Part shown: positions 1 to 6,644 of the stretch, piece after piece | Numbering within the stretch: the stretch's first letter is position 1 | Layout: each line of letters opens with the position of its first letter | Assembly: GCA_038065125.1 (NCBI GenBank) | Contig: JBBTRP010000046.1 | Span: 1-14,013 of the forward strand | Direction of reading: 5' to 3' | Source: JBBTRP01 sp038065125 | GTDB taxonomy: Bacteria; Patescibacteriota; Patescibacteriia; JACQRZ01 | Length of the DNA: 14,013 nt | Notes under the pieces: generated by a model | The model's database searches: none | What the model was told of the DNA's origin: nothing | Seen by the model: only the letters and a program-made list of their open reading frames with translations | Translations under genes and position numbers: made by a program

Positions 1-1566
1 ACCCCGGCGCTGATCATTCATACCTTTACAACCCTTGGTGTTTCTCTCCTCGCGTTTCGCTTCGGTTTTGGCTATGACCCGATTATTCACCAGACAGCTG
101 AGCGGTATGTATTCGCCCACGGTCGAATCCTTCCGCTCCAGCCGTATTATATCGGGCAGTACGCAGTTGTCGCGGCGCTCTCGTTTCTTACTTCACTGCC
201 GACCGACCTTGTCGACCGTGTGCTGGTTCCGCTCTTGGCAAGCATCACGCTGCCGCTTATCGGACTGCGGGGGCTTGTGCGGGAATATGGATTCTCCGTC
301 GACCGCAGTCGAGTCGTTTTTTTGCTCGTGCTTCTTTTTCCGTTCTCGACCCTAACATTTACCGTTCCTCACAATCTCACGGTCCTTTATTTGCTTTGGT
401 TGCTACTGTTGCTTCCCAAAATGGGTGTATCAGCACTACCGACCACCGCGGGCATACTTTCCGTCTTTGCATCACTTGTTACCCACCCGCTTCTCGGGGT
501 TCCGCTCGGGTTGGCATCGCTTTCCCTGTGTATCAGGAACCGATGGCGCGCATCGAGTAGCGCTGTAGCAGATTTTGCTTTCTTTCTATTGAGCGTCATC
601 GTAATCGCCACGAGTATTACCGGCATGTTTGCGCTCGTCCGGCTCAAAGCGGGGTTGCCGGCCTTTGAATTTACGCATGTTGCAAGCGGCGCGGCATATT
701 TTTTGCGTTTTTTTGAGCCACCGATCCTTCCCGCCTCCACACCGGTCGGACTCGTTGCTCTTTATTGGTATGAGTACGCACTCAAATGTATCATCCCCGG
801 GTGTGCTTTTATTTTCTTGATCGCTCAAAAAGGAAATCCGGTCGGGAAGGCAGTAGCGGCGCTGTGCGGCGGGATCATTCTGGCAATGCTTCTCTTGGTG
901 AGTTTCACCAGTCTTCCGGGTATTGCGCCGGCAGAACAATTCGAGTTCGTTCTGCGTTTGCGCGAGAGTGTCAGCGTCATTCTGTGGTTTTCCGCCGTCA
1001 TCGCCTTCTGCCGCTGGTATTTTTCTAAAACCTCGCCGCGGATTGTCAGTCTTCTTGCAGTGTGTGGCATCGGGGTCGCCAGTGCCGCGAGTCTGTACCT
1101 CGCATATCCGCAAATGAATGAGGTACGAAAATTTGCCGGCGAGAATGTGTCGGGAGCCGAAATTACCGCCGTGAAGAAGCTTGAGGAGATCCACAAAGGA
1201 ACGAGTAACTATGTGGTCCTTGCGTCGTCTTTACTGTCGGTCGCAGGGCTTCGCGAGGTCGGTTTTGATCGGACATTTGAAACGCCCAGTGGGCATAGGG
1301 CGCATATCTACCCGATCGGACCGAATGAGGGTCTCTTTCCCTATGCTCAGGAGATGCTCTATCGGGGATTATCTAACGATAACCTTGAACAGTTGCTAAC
1401 CCTTGTCGGCGGCAGAACAATCTATGTCGCAGTACCGACCTCTTGGTGGCGTCGGGAGGAGATCATCAGTGATATGCAAAAACTCCGGGCTCGGCTTATT
1501 TCTGGCACAGGAGATGTGCTCCTCTACGAATTACCCGGGAAAAGTGATACACAAGACAAATATTAA
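1..1566 (+). CDS. GT-C-like polytopic membrane protein (5' partial)
   Basis: The reading frame is open from base 1 to the TAA at 1564-1566, so 521 residues are visible and the true start lies left of the window. The first GTG or ATG codons inside the frame are not credible starts because conserved-looking sequence precedes them. About ten hydrophobic segments fill roughly residues 5-390. Near the start a loop reads GYDPIIHQTAERY and then LPLQPYYIGQY. An acidic residue in an early extracytoplasmic loop after the first membrane helix is typical of GT-C fold, lipid-linked-sugar glycosyltransferases, which is the basis for the call. The last 130 or so residues are soluble (NYVVLASSLLSVAGL, then a WWRREE stretch near the end), as in related large membrane proteins. 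The likely role is sugar transfer to a surface polymer or protein at the outer face of the membrane. The family assignment is inference from topology and one loop, and the substrate is unknown. It could instead be a flippase-like or other uncharacterised membrane protein. Confidence 0.72.
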   Translation, partial: TPALIIHTFTTLGVSLLAFRFGFGYDPIIHQTAERYVFAHGRILPLQPYYIGQYAVVAALSFLTSLPTDLVDRVLVPLLASITLPLIGLRGLVREYGFSVDRSRVVFLLVLLFPFSTLTFTVPHNLTVLYLLWLLLLLPKMGVSALPTTAGILSVFASLVTHPLLGVPLGLASLSLCIRNRWRASSSAVADFAFFLLSVIVIATSITGMFALVRLKAGLPAFEFTHVASGAAYFLRFFEPPILPASTPVGLVALYWYEYALKCIIPGCAFIFLIAQKGNPVGKAVAALCGGIILAMLLLVSFTSLPGIAPAEQFEFVLRLRESVSVILWFSAVIAFCRWYFSKTSPRIVSLLAVCGIGVASAASLYLAYPQMNEVRKFAGENVSGAEITAVKKLEEIHKGTSNYVVLASSLLSVAGLREVGFDRTFETPSGHRAHIYPIGPNEGLFPYAQEMLYRGLSNDNLEQLLTLVGGRTIYVAVPTSWWRREEIISDMQKLRARLISGTGDVLLYELPGKSDTQDKY

Positions 1567-1581
1567 TAACCGTGCTATCCT
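1553..1581 (+). promoter_or_regulatory. Candidate sigma-70 promoter for the Ig-like protein gene
   Basis: A -35-like AAGACA (1553-1558) is separated by exactly 17 bases from a -10-like TATCCT (1576-1581). The -10 carries an extended-10 TG one base upstream (TGC then TATCCT). Each box matches the consensus at four of six positions. Transcription would begin near 1588-1590, giving a leader of about 30 bases before the ATG at 1621. The -35 lies inside the end of the upstream gene. This was found by eye and there is no experimental support. Confidence 0.42.
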
Positions 1582-1606
1582 TTTAATTGGTTTTAACCAT
1601 AACGAC

Positions 1607-1610
1607 GAGG
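1607..1610 (+). promoter_or_regulatory. Ribosome binding site of the Ig-like protein gene
   Basis: GAGG ends 10 bases before the ATG at 1621 and supports that start. The bases AGGT (1608-1611) can pair with ACCT (1617-1620) in a small 4-bp hairpin directly in front of the start codon. That could mildly reduce initiation, but the stem is short and may be chance. Confidence 0.5.
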
Positions 1611-1620
1611 TCATATACCT

Positions 1621-4008
1621 ATGACAAACGTTTTTGTGCGTCTGCATTGGAAGGCGTTAATGCTTCTTGCAGCCGTGGCATCGATGTCTCTTGTCCTATT
1701 ACAATTCGGACCCGTAGGCGCTCAGGAGGATATCGAGGACGACGAACTCGAGCTTATTTATTTTGTTACCCCGAAGGTGATCCAGAAAGGGGAGCGGGTC
1801 CTCTTGGAGTGGGAGGCTCCTGGCGCAGATTACTGCGTTGCAACCGACGATTGGCAGGGCACAAAGTCGGCGGTCGGGAGCGAGAATAAGTCGCCGAAAA
1901 AGTTTAAAAAGTACACCTACACGCTTGAGTGCTACACCAACGAGGGCGAACAGACCGGAGAGGTGAGCAGAAGCGTTACCGTTGTAAAGAAAAAGAGCGC
2001 AAAGGCTCCATTACCATCTGTGAATTTTCGAACAAATCGAACTTCAGTCGAGCAGGGCGGAACCGTAACGCTTTCCTGGAAGACGAAAAACGCAGTTGGA
2101 TGCCGCGCAATGGGTCCGGACGGATGGGACGGGCTGAAAATGGCCTCGGGCAAGGAGGTTATCTCACCTGATAACGCGGCAACGTATACACTGCGCTGTT
2201 GGAATCAGAATCTCAAATACTCAGACGATCAGAGCGTGAGCGTTGACGTGCGAACGGCCCCGCTAGACAACAAGTCGGGATATCTCTATGGGTCGCCATC
2301 AGGGTATCAATATCCACCGTCTACACAGACGCAGCAAAGTAATTTTGGTCCTTCTTTGCAGCAGCCGCAATTCGGACCTCCGCCACCAACATTTCCTTCA
2401 GGATATTTCCAGTCCCCGACCTATATCTACACGCCATCGCTTCCGCAGCCGGTTCGGATCAGCTTCAAGCCCTCAAAGTACAAGTTCTATGATGCGGGTG
2501 AGCCGATCGTACTTTCATGGAATGCTCGGTATGCAACCGCGTGTATCGCATCCGGGGATTGGTCCGGCGATCGGCCGATCGAGGGGTCGGAACACGTTCG
2601 GCCCAACGATACCTCCGAATATAAGCTGACCTGCTATAACTCAGACACTTCTTCCGATTCGGTCGCATCTATCCAGGTGACGAAAGTCAAAAAGAAGGTC
2701 ACCGGATCGGTCGGCCTCTCCTTTAGCCCTGCGCGGTCAATCATCTACACGGGCAAAGAAGTAACGCTTTCTTGGAACGCGAGTAACGCCGTTTCGTGTG
2801 TCGCATCCGGGTCGTGGTCCGGCGAAAAGTCACTTGTTGGATCGTTGACGGTGAATCCGACAAAGCCCGAGACCTACTATCTTGATTGTAAGAACGACAC
2901 GCACTCAAAACGAAAGTCGGCAACGATTGATATCTTCAAGGAAGAGCCCAAGAAAGAAACTCCTCAGCCGGCTCCTCAACCAGAGCAGAAACCTGAGTAC
3001 AAGCCGGTTACCCCAACCCCTGCTCCAGTGGCACAGTCGGTCCTTCGGGTCGGCGTCAACATGGCAGTGCCTCGCGCAACCTTCAAGCCGGGTGCTGTTG
3101 ACGTGACGCTCGGGTCCATGATCGTGACCAATGGTTCTGACAATCCGGTGTACTTTGAGGACCTTGCGATTTCTGATGCCGACGGCACTGACGGGCTTGG
3201 CAAGTCGTTTACGAACCTCAAACTCCTGACTACGGGCGGCGTTCAAATGGGGTCGACACTACCCTCTCTCCCGTTAACTCCTGGCGCAAAAATTAGCTTT
3301 ACCGGACATGGAGTATTGGTCCCTGCTCGAGGATCGGTCACCTTAACCCTGAAGGCGGATGTGCTTTTCAATGCATCTCTGCAGGATGCGCTCAGGTCTG
3401 ACGCGCTCAAGGTCGTGAGCGCGATTGAAAATGACCAAAAGGGCGGAAAAATCGCCGTTGCACAGCTCCCGGTAGACCTTCAGCGATTTGCGCTCGATGT
3501 CGCCGTTCCGGAAGTATCGGTCAATCTTGACGCAAGCTCGCCGCTCGCCGCATCAGTGGAAGCGGGAACGCTGCAGGTTGAGCTCGGAAAATTCAAGATC
3601 ATGACCACCGAGGGGGTTGCGATCCGCTCGATAGGTGTCGAACTCTCACCGTTTACAGCAGGTCTTCTCAAGAATCTCAGCGTCTACCAGGGGACAACGC
3701 TTCTGGGAAGCATGCCTGATGTTACTTCAGCAAAAACAACCTTGCCGCTTCGACTCGTCTTGGAAAAGAACAACATGACGGTTGTGAGTATCAAGGCAGA
3801 CTTTGCCGCAGGTGTTGCGACAGCAACAAAATTCAAGATCGGCATAGCAGACTTCTTGTTTGAGCCCGACGCGATCACAGCTGTTCAAGCCGCAAAAACC
3901 GTAAGCACATTACCGGTCTTCGCGAATGATTTTACGGCAACACCGAAGCCGGCAGCGACTGCGCCGGCAAGTACCAGTACGCAGACGACATCAACGTCGG
4001 CAACGTAA
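1621..4008 (+). CDS. Secreted multidomain Ig-like surface protein
   Basis: This is a 795-residue exported protein. Residues 1-34 look like a signal peptide: basic start, hydrophobic core about 12-28, then PVGA before QE. Four Ig-like modules follow at roughly 45-122, 132-211, 278-354 and 362-438. Each holds one cysteine pair (72/104, 161/193, 308/338, 393/423) and a motif of the type C-x-A...W-x-G, for example CIASGDWSG and CVASGSWSG. These eight are the only cysteines, so one disulfide per module is likely. A Pro/Gln/Tyr/Gly-rich linker (about 215-275) separates modules 2 and 3, and a Pro/Glu/Lys-rich linker (about 440-470) follows module 4. Residues 475-620 and 626-768 look like two related beta-sandwich modules. 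The tail is Thr/Ser/Ala-rich, with no LPxTG motif or closing membrane helix, so the mode of attachment is not evident. The role is probably adhesion or cell-surface structure. The Ig-like folds are well supported; ligand and function are unknown. Confidence 0.85.
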   Translation: MTNVFVRLHWKALMLLAAVASMSLVLLQFGPVGAQEDIEDDELELIYFVTPKVIQKGERVLLEWEAPGADYCVATDDWQGTKSAVGSENKSPKKFKKYTYTLECYTNEGEQTGEVSRSVTVVKKKSAKAPLPSVNFRTNRTSVEQGGTVTLSWKTKNAVGCRAMGPDGWDGLKMASGKEVISPDNAATYTLRCWNQNLKYSDDQSVSVDVRTAPLDNKSGYLYGSPSGYQYPPSTQTQQSNFGPSLQQPQFGPPPPTFPSGYFQSPTYIYTPSLPQPVRISFKPSKYKFYDAGEPIVLSWNARYATACIASGDWSGDRPIEGSEHVRPNDTSEYKLTCYNSDTSSDSVASIQVTKVKKKVTGSVGLSFSPARSIIYTGKEVTLSWNASNAVSCVASGSWSGEKSLVGSLTVNPTKPETYYLDCKNDTHSKRKSATIDIFKEEPKKETPQPAPQPEQKPEYKPVTPTPAPVAQSVLRVGVNMAVPRATFKPGAVDVTLGSMIVTNGSDNPVYFEDLAISDADGTDGLGKSFTNLKLLTTGGVQMGSTLPSLPLTPGAKISFTGHGVLVPARGSVTLTLKADVLFNASLQDALRSDALKVVSAIENDQKGGKIAVAQLPVDLQRFALDVAVPEVSVNLDASSPLAASVEAGTLQVELGKFKIMTTEGVAIRSIGVELSPFTAGLLKNLSVYQGTTLLGSMPDVTSAKTTLPLRLVLEKNNMTVVSIKADFAAGVATATKFKIGIADFLFEPDAITAVQAAKTVSTLPVFANDFTATPKPAATAPASTSTQTTSTSAT

Positions 4009-4028
4009 TCGCTACTTGTCCCACATCA

Positions 4029-4113
4029 AAAGACTCTTCCGATTTATCTTCCATCTCCGCCTCACCTCCGCCTGTTGGCGGAGGGCGGTTGATGGGTAAT
4101 CGGAGGGGTCTTT
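4029..4113 (+). repeat. Long imperfect palindrome / hairpin, possible terminator and translational switch
   Basis: Almost the whole gap between the Ig-like gene and the YibE/F gene can fold into one hairpin. The outer stem pairs 4029-4044 with 4098-4113: 16 continuous pairs, 14 Watson-Crick and two G-T(U). Inner helices pair 4051-4055 with 4091-4095, 4057-4061 with 4084-4088, and 4066-4072 with 4077-4083, around a TGTT loop at 4073-4076. The stem ends in GTCTTT directly before the ATG at 4114, and its 3' arm contains GGAGGGG (4102-4108), the ribosome binding site of that gene. It could be a Rho-independent terminator with a weak T tail, a leader that hides the binding site, or a dispersed palindromic element. 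Pairing was worked out by hand and no energy was calculated. Confidence 0.7.
4102..4108 (+). promoter_or_regulatory. Ribosome binding site of yibE/F, inside the hairpin
   Basis: GGAGGGG sits so that GGAGG (4102-4106) is 7 bases before the ATG at 4114. This favours 4114 over the next in-frame ATG at 4123, which would be 16 bases away. All seven bases are paired with 4034-4040 in the long hairpin. Confidence 0.65.
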
Positions 4114-5238
4114 ATGGCACACATGAAATCGCTTCGAGTAATTATTTCTGTTTTATTCCTCTCAGGCGTGCTGGGAGGTGTAGTTCCGGTTTATTCCCAA
4201 GACTCGGCCGGAATACGGGCTCAACTTCCTCCTGATGAGTATTATCGCGCAAAAGTCATCCGCGTTGTCGAAAAAGGTGATTCACAGGCGCTTGGAATTA
4301 GTAACATTGTCGAGCAAGTTCGCATTCTGATCTTGAGTGGGCGCGAAAAAGGGATCGAGGTAACAGCTCAGAATACCATCCTATCCAATGACGAAGGGGG
4401 GTTTCCCCTTAAAGCAAGGGATGTCGTTGTTGGCGTCAAGTCGTACGGCATTGACGGGGTATCGTATGCGGTCACTGATCATTTCAGACTCATTCCGCTG
4501 TTTGGCATCTTCTTATTCTTTGTTGCGCTGGTTGCGCTGTTTGGACGGTTGCGTGGAGTCATGTCAGTGGTGGGACTTCTCGTAAGTATTGTGATCATTA
4601 CCGGATTTATCGTCCCTCAGATCGCGGCCGGAAGGGATCCGGTTCTTATCAGTATCATCGGGTCTGTCGGAATTCTATTGATTTCCATGTATCTTGCTCA
4701 TGGTTTCTGTGTTCAGACAACCGTTTCGCTCGCAAGTACCATTGTTACATTAGGCGTGTCGGCGCTCCTCGCAAGCCGATTTGTTCAAGCGGGAAAATTT
4801 TTCGGTTCCGGAACCGATGATGCCCTGTATCTACAGCTTGGAACGGGCACCATAAATCTTCAGGGGCTCCTTTTGGGCGGTATTATTATTGGAACTCTTG
4901 GGGTGCTTGATGATATCACGACAGTTCAGACTGCGACGATCGCCGAGCTCAAGCGTGCGAATCGCGCGTTCTCCTTTGCGGACTTATATCGGCGAGGTAT
5001 CGTGATCGGACGGGAGCACATCGCATCGCTGGTTAATACACTCGCACTTGCCTATACCGGCGCATCACTTCCGCTGCTGCTTCTTTTTACTCTCCAGAAT
5101 AACCAGCCGTTGTGGATGGTCTTCAACAGCGAGATGATCACTGAAGAAATCCTCCGAACGCTCGTAGGTAGCGTCGCGCTTATTCTTGCGGTTCCGATCA
5201 GTACGATCGCCGCGGCGGTGTTTTTCTCACGACGTTGA
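4114..5238 (+). CDS. YibE/F family membrane protein
   Basis: This 374-residue protein matches the YibE/F family. It has a signal-like hydrophobic N-terminus (about 5-27), then an extracytoplasmic domain of about 95 residues (30-124) with the beta-rich YYRAKVIRVVEKG and EQVRILILSG stretches. About seven membrane segments follow from residue 126 to 370. Family hallmarks are GVLDDITTVQ (263-272) and, after a helix, EHIASLVNTLALAYTGASLP (301-320). Length and order are normal for a one-chain member. The biochemical role of the family is not established; transport or membrane remodelling has been suggested for some relatives, and I would not go further. The start at 4114 is chosen from the GGAGGGG binding site. 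The TGA stop overlaps a TTGACA promoter-like hexamer for the next gene. Expression may be limited by the hairpin that covers its start region. Confidence 0.9.
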   Translation: MAHMKSLRVIISVLFLSGVLGGVVPVYSQDSAGIRAQLPPDEYYRAKVIRVVEKGDSQALGISNIVEQVRILILSGREKGIEVTAQNTILSNDEGGFPLKARDVVVGVKSYGIDGVSYAVTDHFRLIPLFGIFLFFVALVALFGRLRGVMSVVGLLVSIVIITGFIVPQIAAGRDPVLISIIGSVGILLISMYLAHGFCVQTTVSLASTIVTLGVSALLASRFVQAGKFFGSGTDDALYLQLGTGTINLQGLLLGGIIIGTLGVLDDITTVQTATIAELKRANRAFSFADLYRRGIVIGREHIASLVNTLALAYTGASLPLLLLFTLQNNQPLWMVFNSEMITEEILRTLVGSVALILAVPISTIAAAVFFSRR

Positions 5239-5264
5239 CAGTCACAGTGATCAAGGAGTATGGT
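5235..5264 (+). promoter_or_regulatory. Candidate promoter between yibE/F and the VTC-CYTH gene
   Basis: A perfect TTGACA (5235-5240), which overlaps the TGA stop of the YibE/F gene, is followed after 18 bases by TATGGT (5259-5264, four of six matches to TATAAT). Initiation near 5271 would place the 24-bp palindrome at the start of the leader of the VTC-CYTH/Nudix transcript. A second possible -10, AATAAT (5326-5331), lies 10 bases before the ATG at 5342 and would give a nearly leaderless message, but no good -35 goes with it. Found by eye only. Confidence 0.42.
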
Positions 5265-5284
5265 TTGCCTAAAAGATGCCGTGA

Positions 5285-5308
5285 GTTACGAAAGATATCT
5301 TTCGTAAC
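5285..5308 (+). repeat. Perfect 24-bp palindrome (possible operator or hairpin)
   Basis: GTTACGAAAG, then ATAT, then CTTTCGTAAC: the 24 bases equal their own reverse complement without a mismatch, centred between 5296 and 5297. It lies in the 103-base gap before the VTC-CYTH gene, about 20 bases after the candidate start of transcription and 33 bases before the ATG. In RNA it could form a 10-bp stem with a 4-base loop. No T run follows, so it is a poor terminator. In DNA it resembles a binding site for a dimeric repressor or activator. Confidence 0.75.
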
Positions 5309-5341
5309 AGCAAAAGAACTCAACAAATAATCAATCGCTCA

Positions 5342-6637
5342 ATGCTTCGGAGGAGGCGAACCATTGACCTCTATAATAGGACCGAACGGCGTTACAGCAT
5401 ATCAGACGCCGATGTTTTTATTTCCGCGCTTTCAGATCTCTTAGAGCCGGTGAAATTTTCCACCTGCTGCCGTACAGAGACGATTTACTTTAATACCGAC
5501 GAGCATATCGTACCCTTTGAGACGAGCATTAAGGCGCGCCGGTACATTCCCGCCGATCATCTCGCCGCGCCGGTCCTGGATATGGCGGTCCCGTATCTTT
5601 TGGAGATCAAATACGGCTCTGGGGATTACAAGCGTAAAGTCAGAACACACTTGATCGCCTTTGACGAACTCCTTCAGGTCCTGCCAAAAAAATATCCAAC
5701 CGCGGAGCCGCTGCGTCCTTATATTGCGGATACCTATGATCGCTCCCACTATGCCGTGAAGGGCGCGGAGCAGATGCGCATCACGATCGACACCGGAACG
5801 ACTTTCTATTTTTTTCCGCCCGGAGAGTCCAAGTCGATTCTTTTGGACAGAGAGAGGATCGCCCGCGTGGAGGTAAAAGAGGGGAAAACACCTCCTAAGG
5901 AAATCAGGGATCGAATCAACGCCGCACTCGCGCAGGCACACGCCCTTCCGGAGGTATCAAAGAAGTTTCGCGCGTACGCGCTTCTGCGCGACTATCGGTA
6001 TGCTCGCGACTTGCCGCCTCTTAGCAAAGAGTGCAAGGACTCGGAACTTGAAGTAAAGTTTACTTGCCTTTCAGAGCAGATATTTTTTCCGATCAAGGAG
6101 TTTTTTCGAGACTCTCGAAGCAGTTTTCACGTATGTCGGGCGTGTCCCTGGACGATTGAGCTATCCGCGAGTCATTCGTATTACCGCGACGAGCAGGGGG
6201 TGTATAAAATTGTTGTCGGCAGCAGGGATAAGCCCCGGCGCATCCGAAAGTCATCGAGCGCGACCGTATCCGCACCCAAGGATTCCATCATCGAACGAAA
6301 AGAGTCAAAAGCAGTATTGTCGGCAAACGAGATCACCGCACAAAAGGCCGGCGGGCTCATCGGTCAATTCAAGAAAAACAAACGGCGGTTTCTCCTTGAG
6401 CATGAGGAAACTGGACGCCTCTACGCGGTGACGCTTGACTACTGTCTTAAGGGAAACTCGCGGCTCACGCAGCTGGAAATTGAGTATTATGGTATCCTCA
6501 AAGGGCGAGAGCTCCCTGATGCCGAAAGCAAACCCGTAATCACTTCAGAGATCGCAGAAATTACGCGGTTGCTCAAAGGCCGTTTTCCGCAGTTGATTCC
6601 AACATCCACGACAAAACAAGAGTGGCTCATAAAATAG
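5342..6637 (+). CDS. Tandem triphosphate-tunnel protein: VTC-like domain fused to CYTH domain
   Basis: This 431-residue, apparently cytoplasmic protein has no signal peptide or membrane helix. The N-terminal half (about 10-215) follows the VTC (polyphosphate polymerase) pattern in order: RTERRYSI (13-20), TIYFNTDE (47-54), IKARRY (63-68), LEIKYG (87-92) with KRKVR (97-101), MRITID (145-150), VEVKEG (176-181) and SKKFRAY (206-212). The C-terminal half (about 230-385) looks like a CYTH domain: ExExK as E235-L-E237-V-K239, basic RRIRK (299-303), ERK (318-320), KKNKRRF (344-350), LDYC (365-368) and the closing LEIEY (378-382). Both folds bind phosphate chains in a basic beta tunnel with a metal. 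VTC domains make or bind polyphosphate, and CYTH enzymes cleave triphosphates or ATP. Cysteines 231, 242, 265 and 268 (CRAC) cluster at the CYTH start and may bind metal. The ATG at 5342 lacks an upstream binding site (see findings). A Nudix gene follows after 7 bases. Activity and partners are unproven. Confidence 0.72.
   Translation: MLRRRRTIDLYNRTERRYSISDADVFISALSDLLEPVKFSTCCRTETIYFNTDEHIVPFETSIKARRYIPADHLAAPVLDMAVPYLLEIKYGSGDYKRKVRTHLIAFDELLQVLPKKYPTAEPLRPYIADTYDRSHYAVKGAEQMRITIDTGTTFYFFPPGESKSILLDRERIARVEVKEGKTPPKEIRDRINAALAQAHALPEVSKKFRAYALLRDYRYARDLPPLSKECKDSELEVKFTCLSEQIFFPIKEFFRDSRSSFHVCRACPWTIELSASHSYYRDEQGVYKIVVGSRDKPRRIRKSSSATVSAPKDSIIERKESKAVLSANEITAQKAGGLIGQFKKNKRRFLLEHEETGRLYAVTLDYCLKGNSRLTQLEIEYYGILKGRELPDAESKPVITSEIAEITRLLKGRFPQLIPTSTTKQEWLIK
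5349..5356 (+). promoter_or_regulatory. Strong Shine-Dalgarno-like sequence inside the apparent gene start
   Basis: GGAGGAGG lies within codons 3-5 of the frame opened by the ATG at 5342, which itself has no purine-rich binding site upstream. Six bases after it comes an in-frame ATT (5363-5365). From there the protein would begin shortly before the conserved RTERRYSI motif. Either the site drives a rare ATT start, or it is simply the Arg-Arg codons of a basic N-terminus. Confidence 0.35.
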
Positions 6638-6644
6638 CAACACT

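Noticed and set aside
35..355. 106-codon open frame on the plus strand at the left edge
   Set aside because: It overlaps the partial membrane protein in another frame; that frame gives a coherent membrane protein and this one does not.
586..1194. 202-codon open frame on the minus strand inside the membrane protein gene
   Set aside because: It is antisense to a strong coding frame, its predicted protein is charged with no recognisable pattern, and no binding site precedes it.
4123..4125. Alternative ATG start for the YibE/F gene
   Set aside because: It would give a neat signal peptide start, but the GGAGGGG site is 16 bases from it and 7 bases from the ATG at 4114.
5242..5250. Short palindrome TCACAGTGA between yibE/F and the VTC-CYTH gene
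   Set aside because: Nine bases with four complementary pairs is within chance and has no partner copy nearby.
5441..5941. 166-codon open frame on the minus strand in the VTC-CYTH gene
   Set aside because: Antisense shadow; the plus-strand frame carries ordered family motifs over the same bases.
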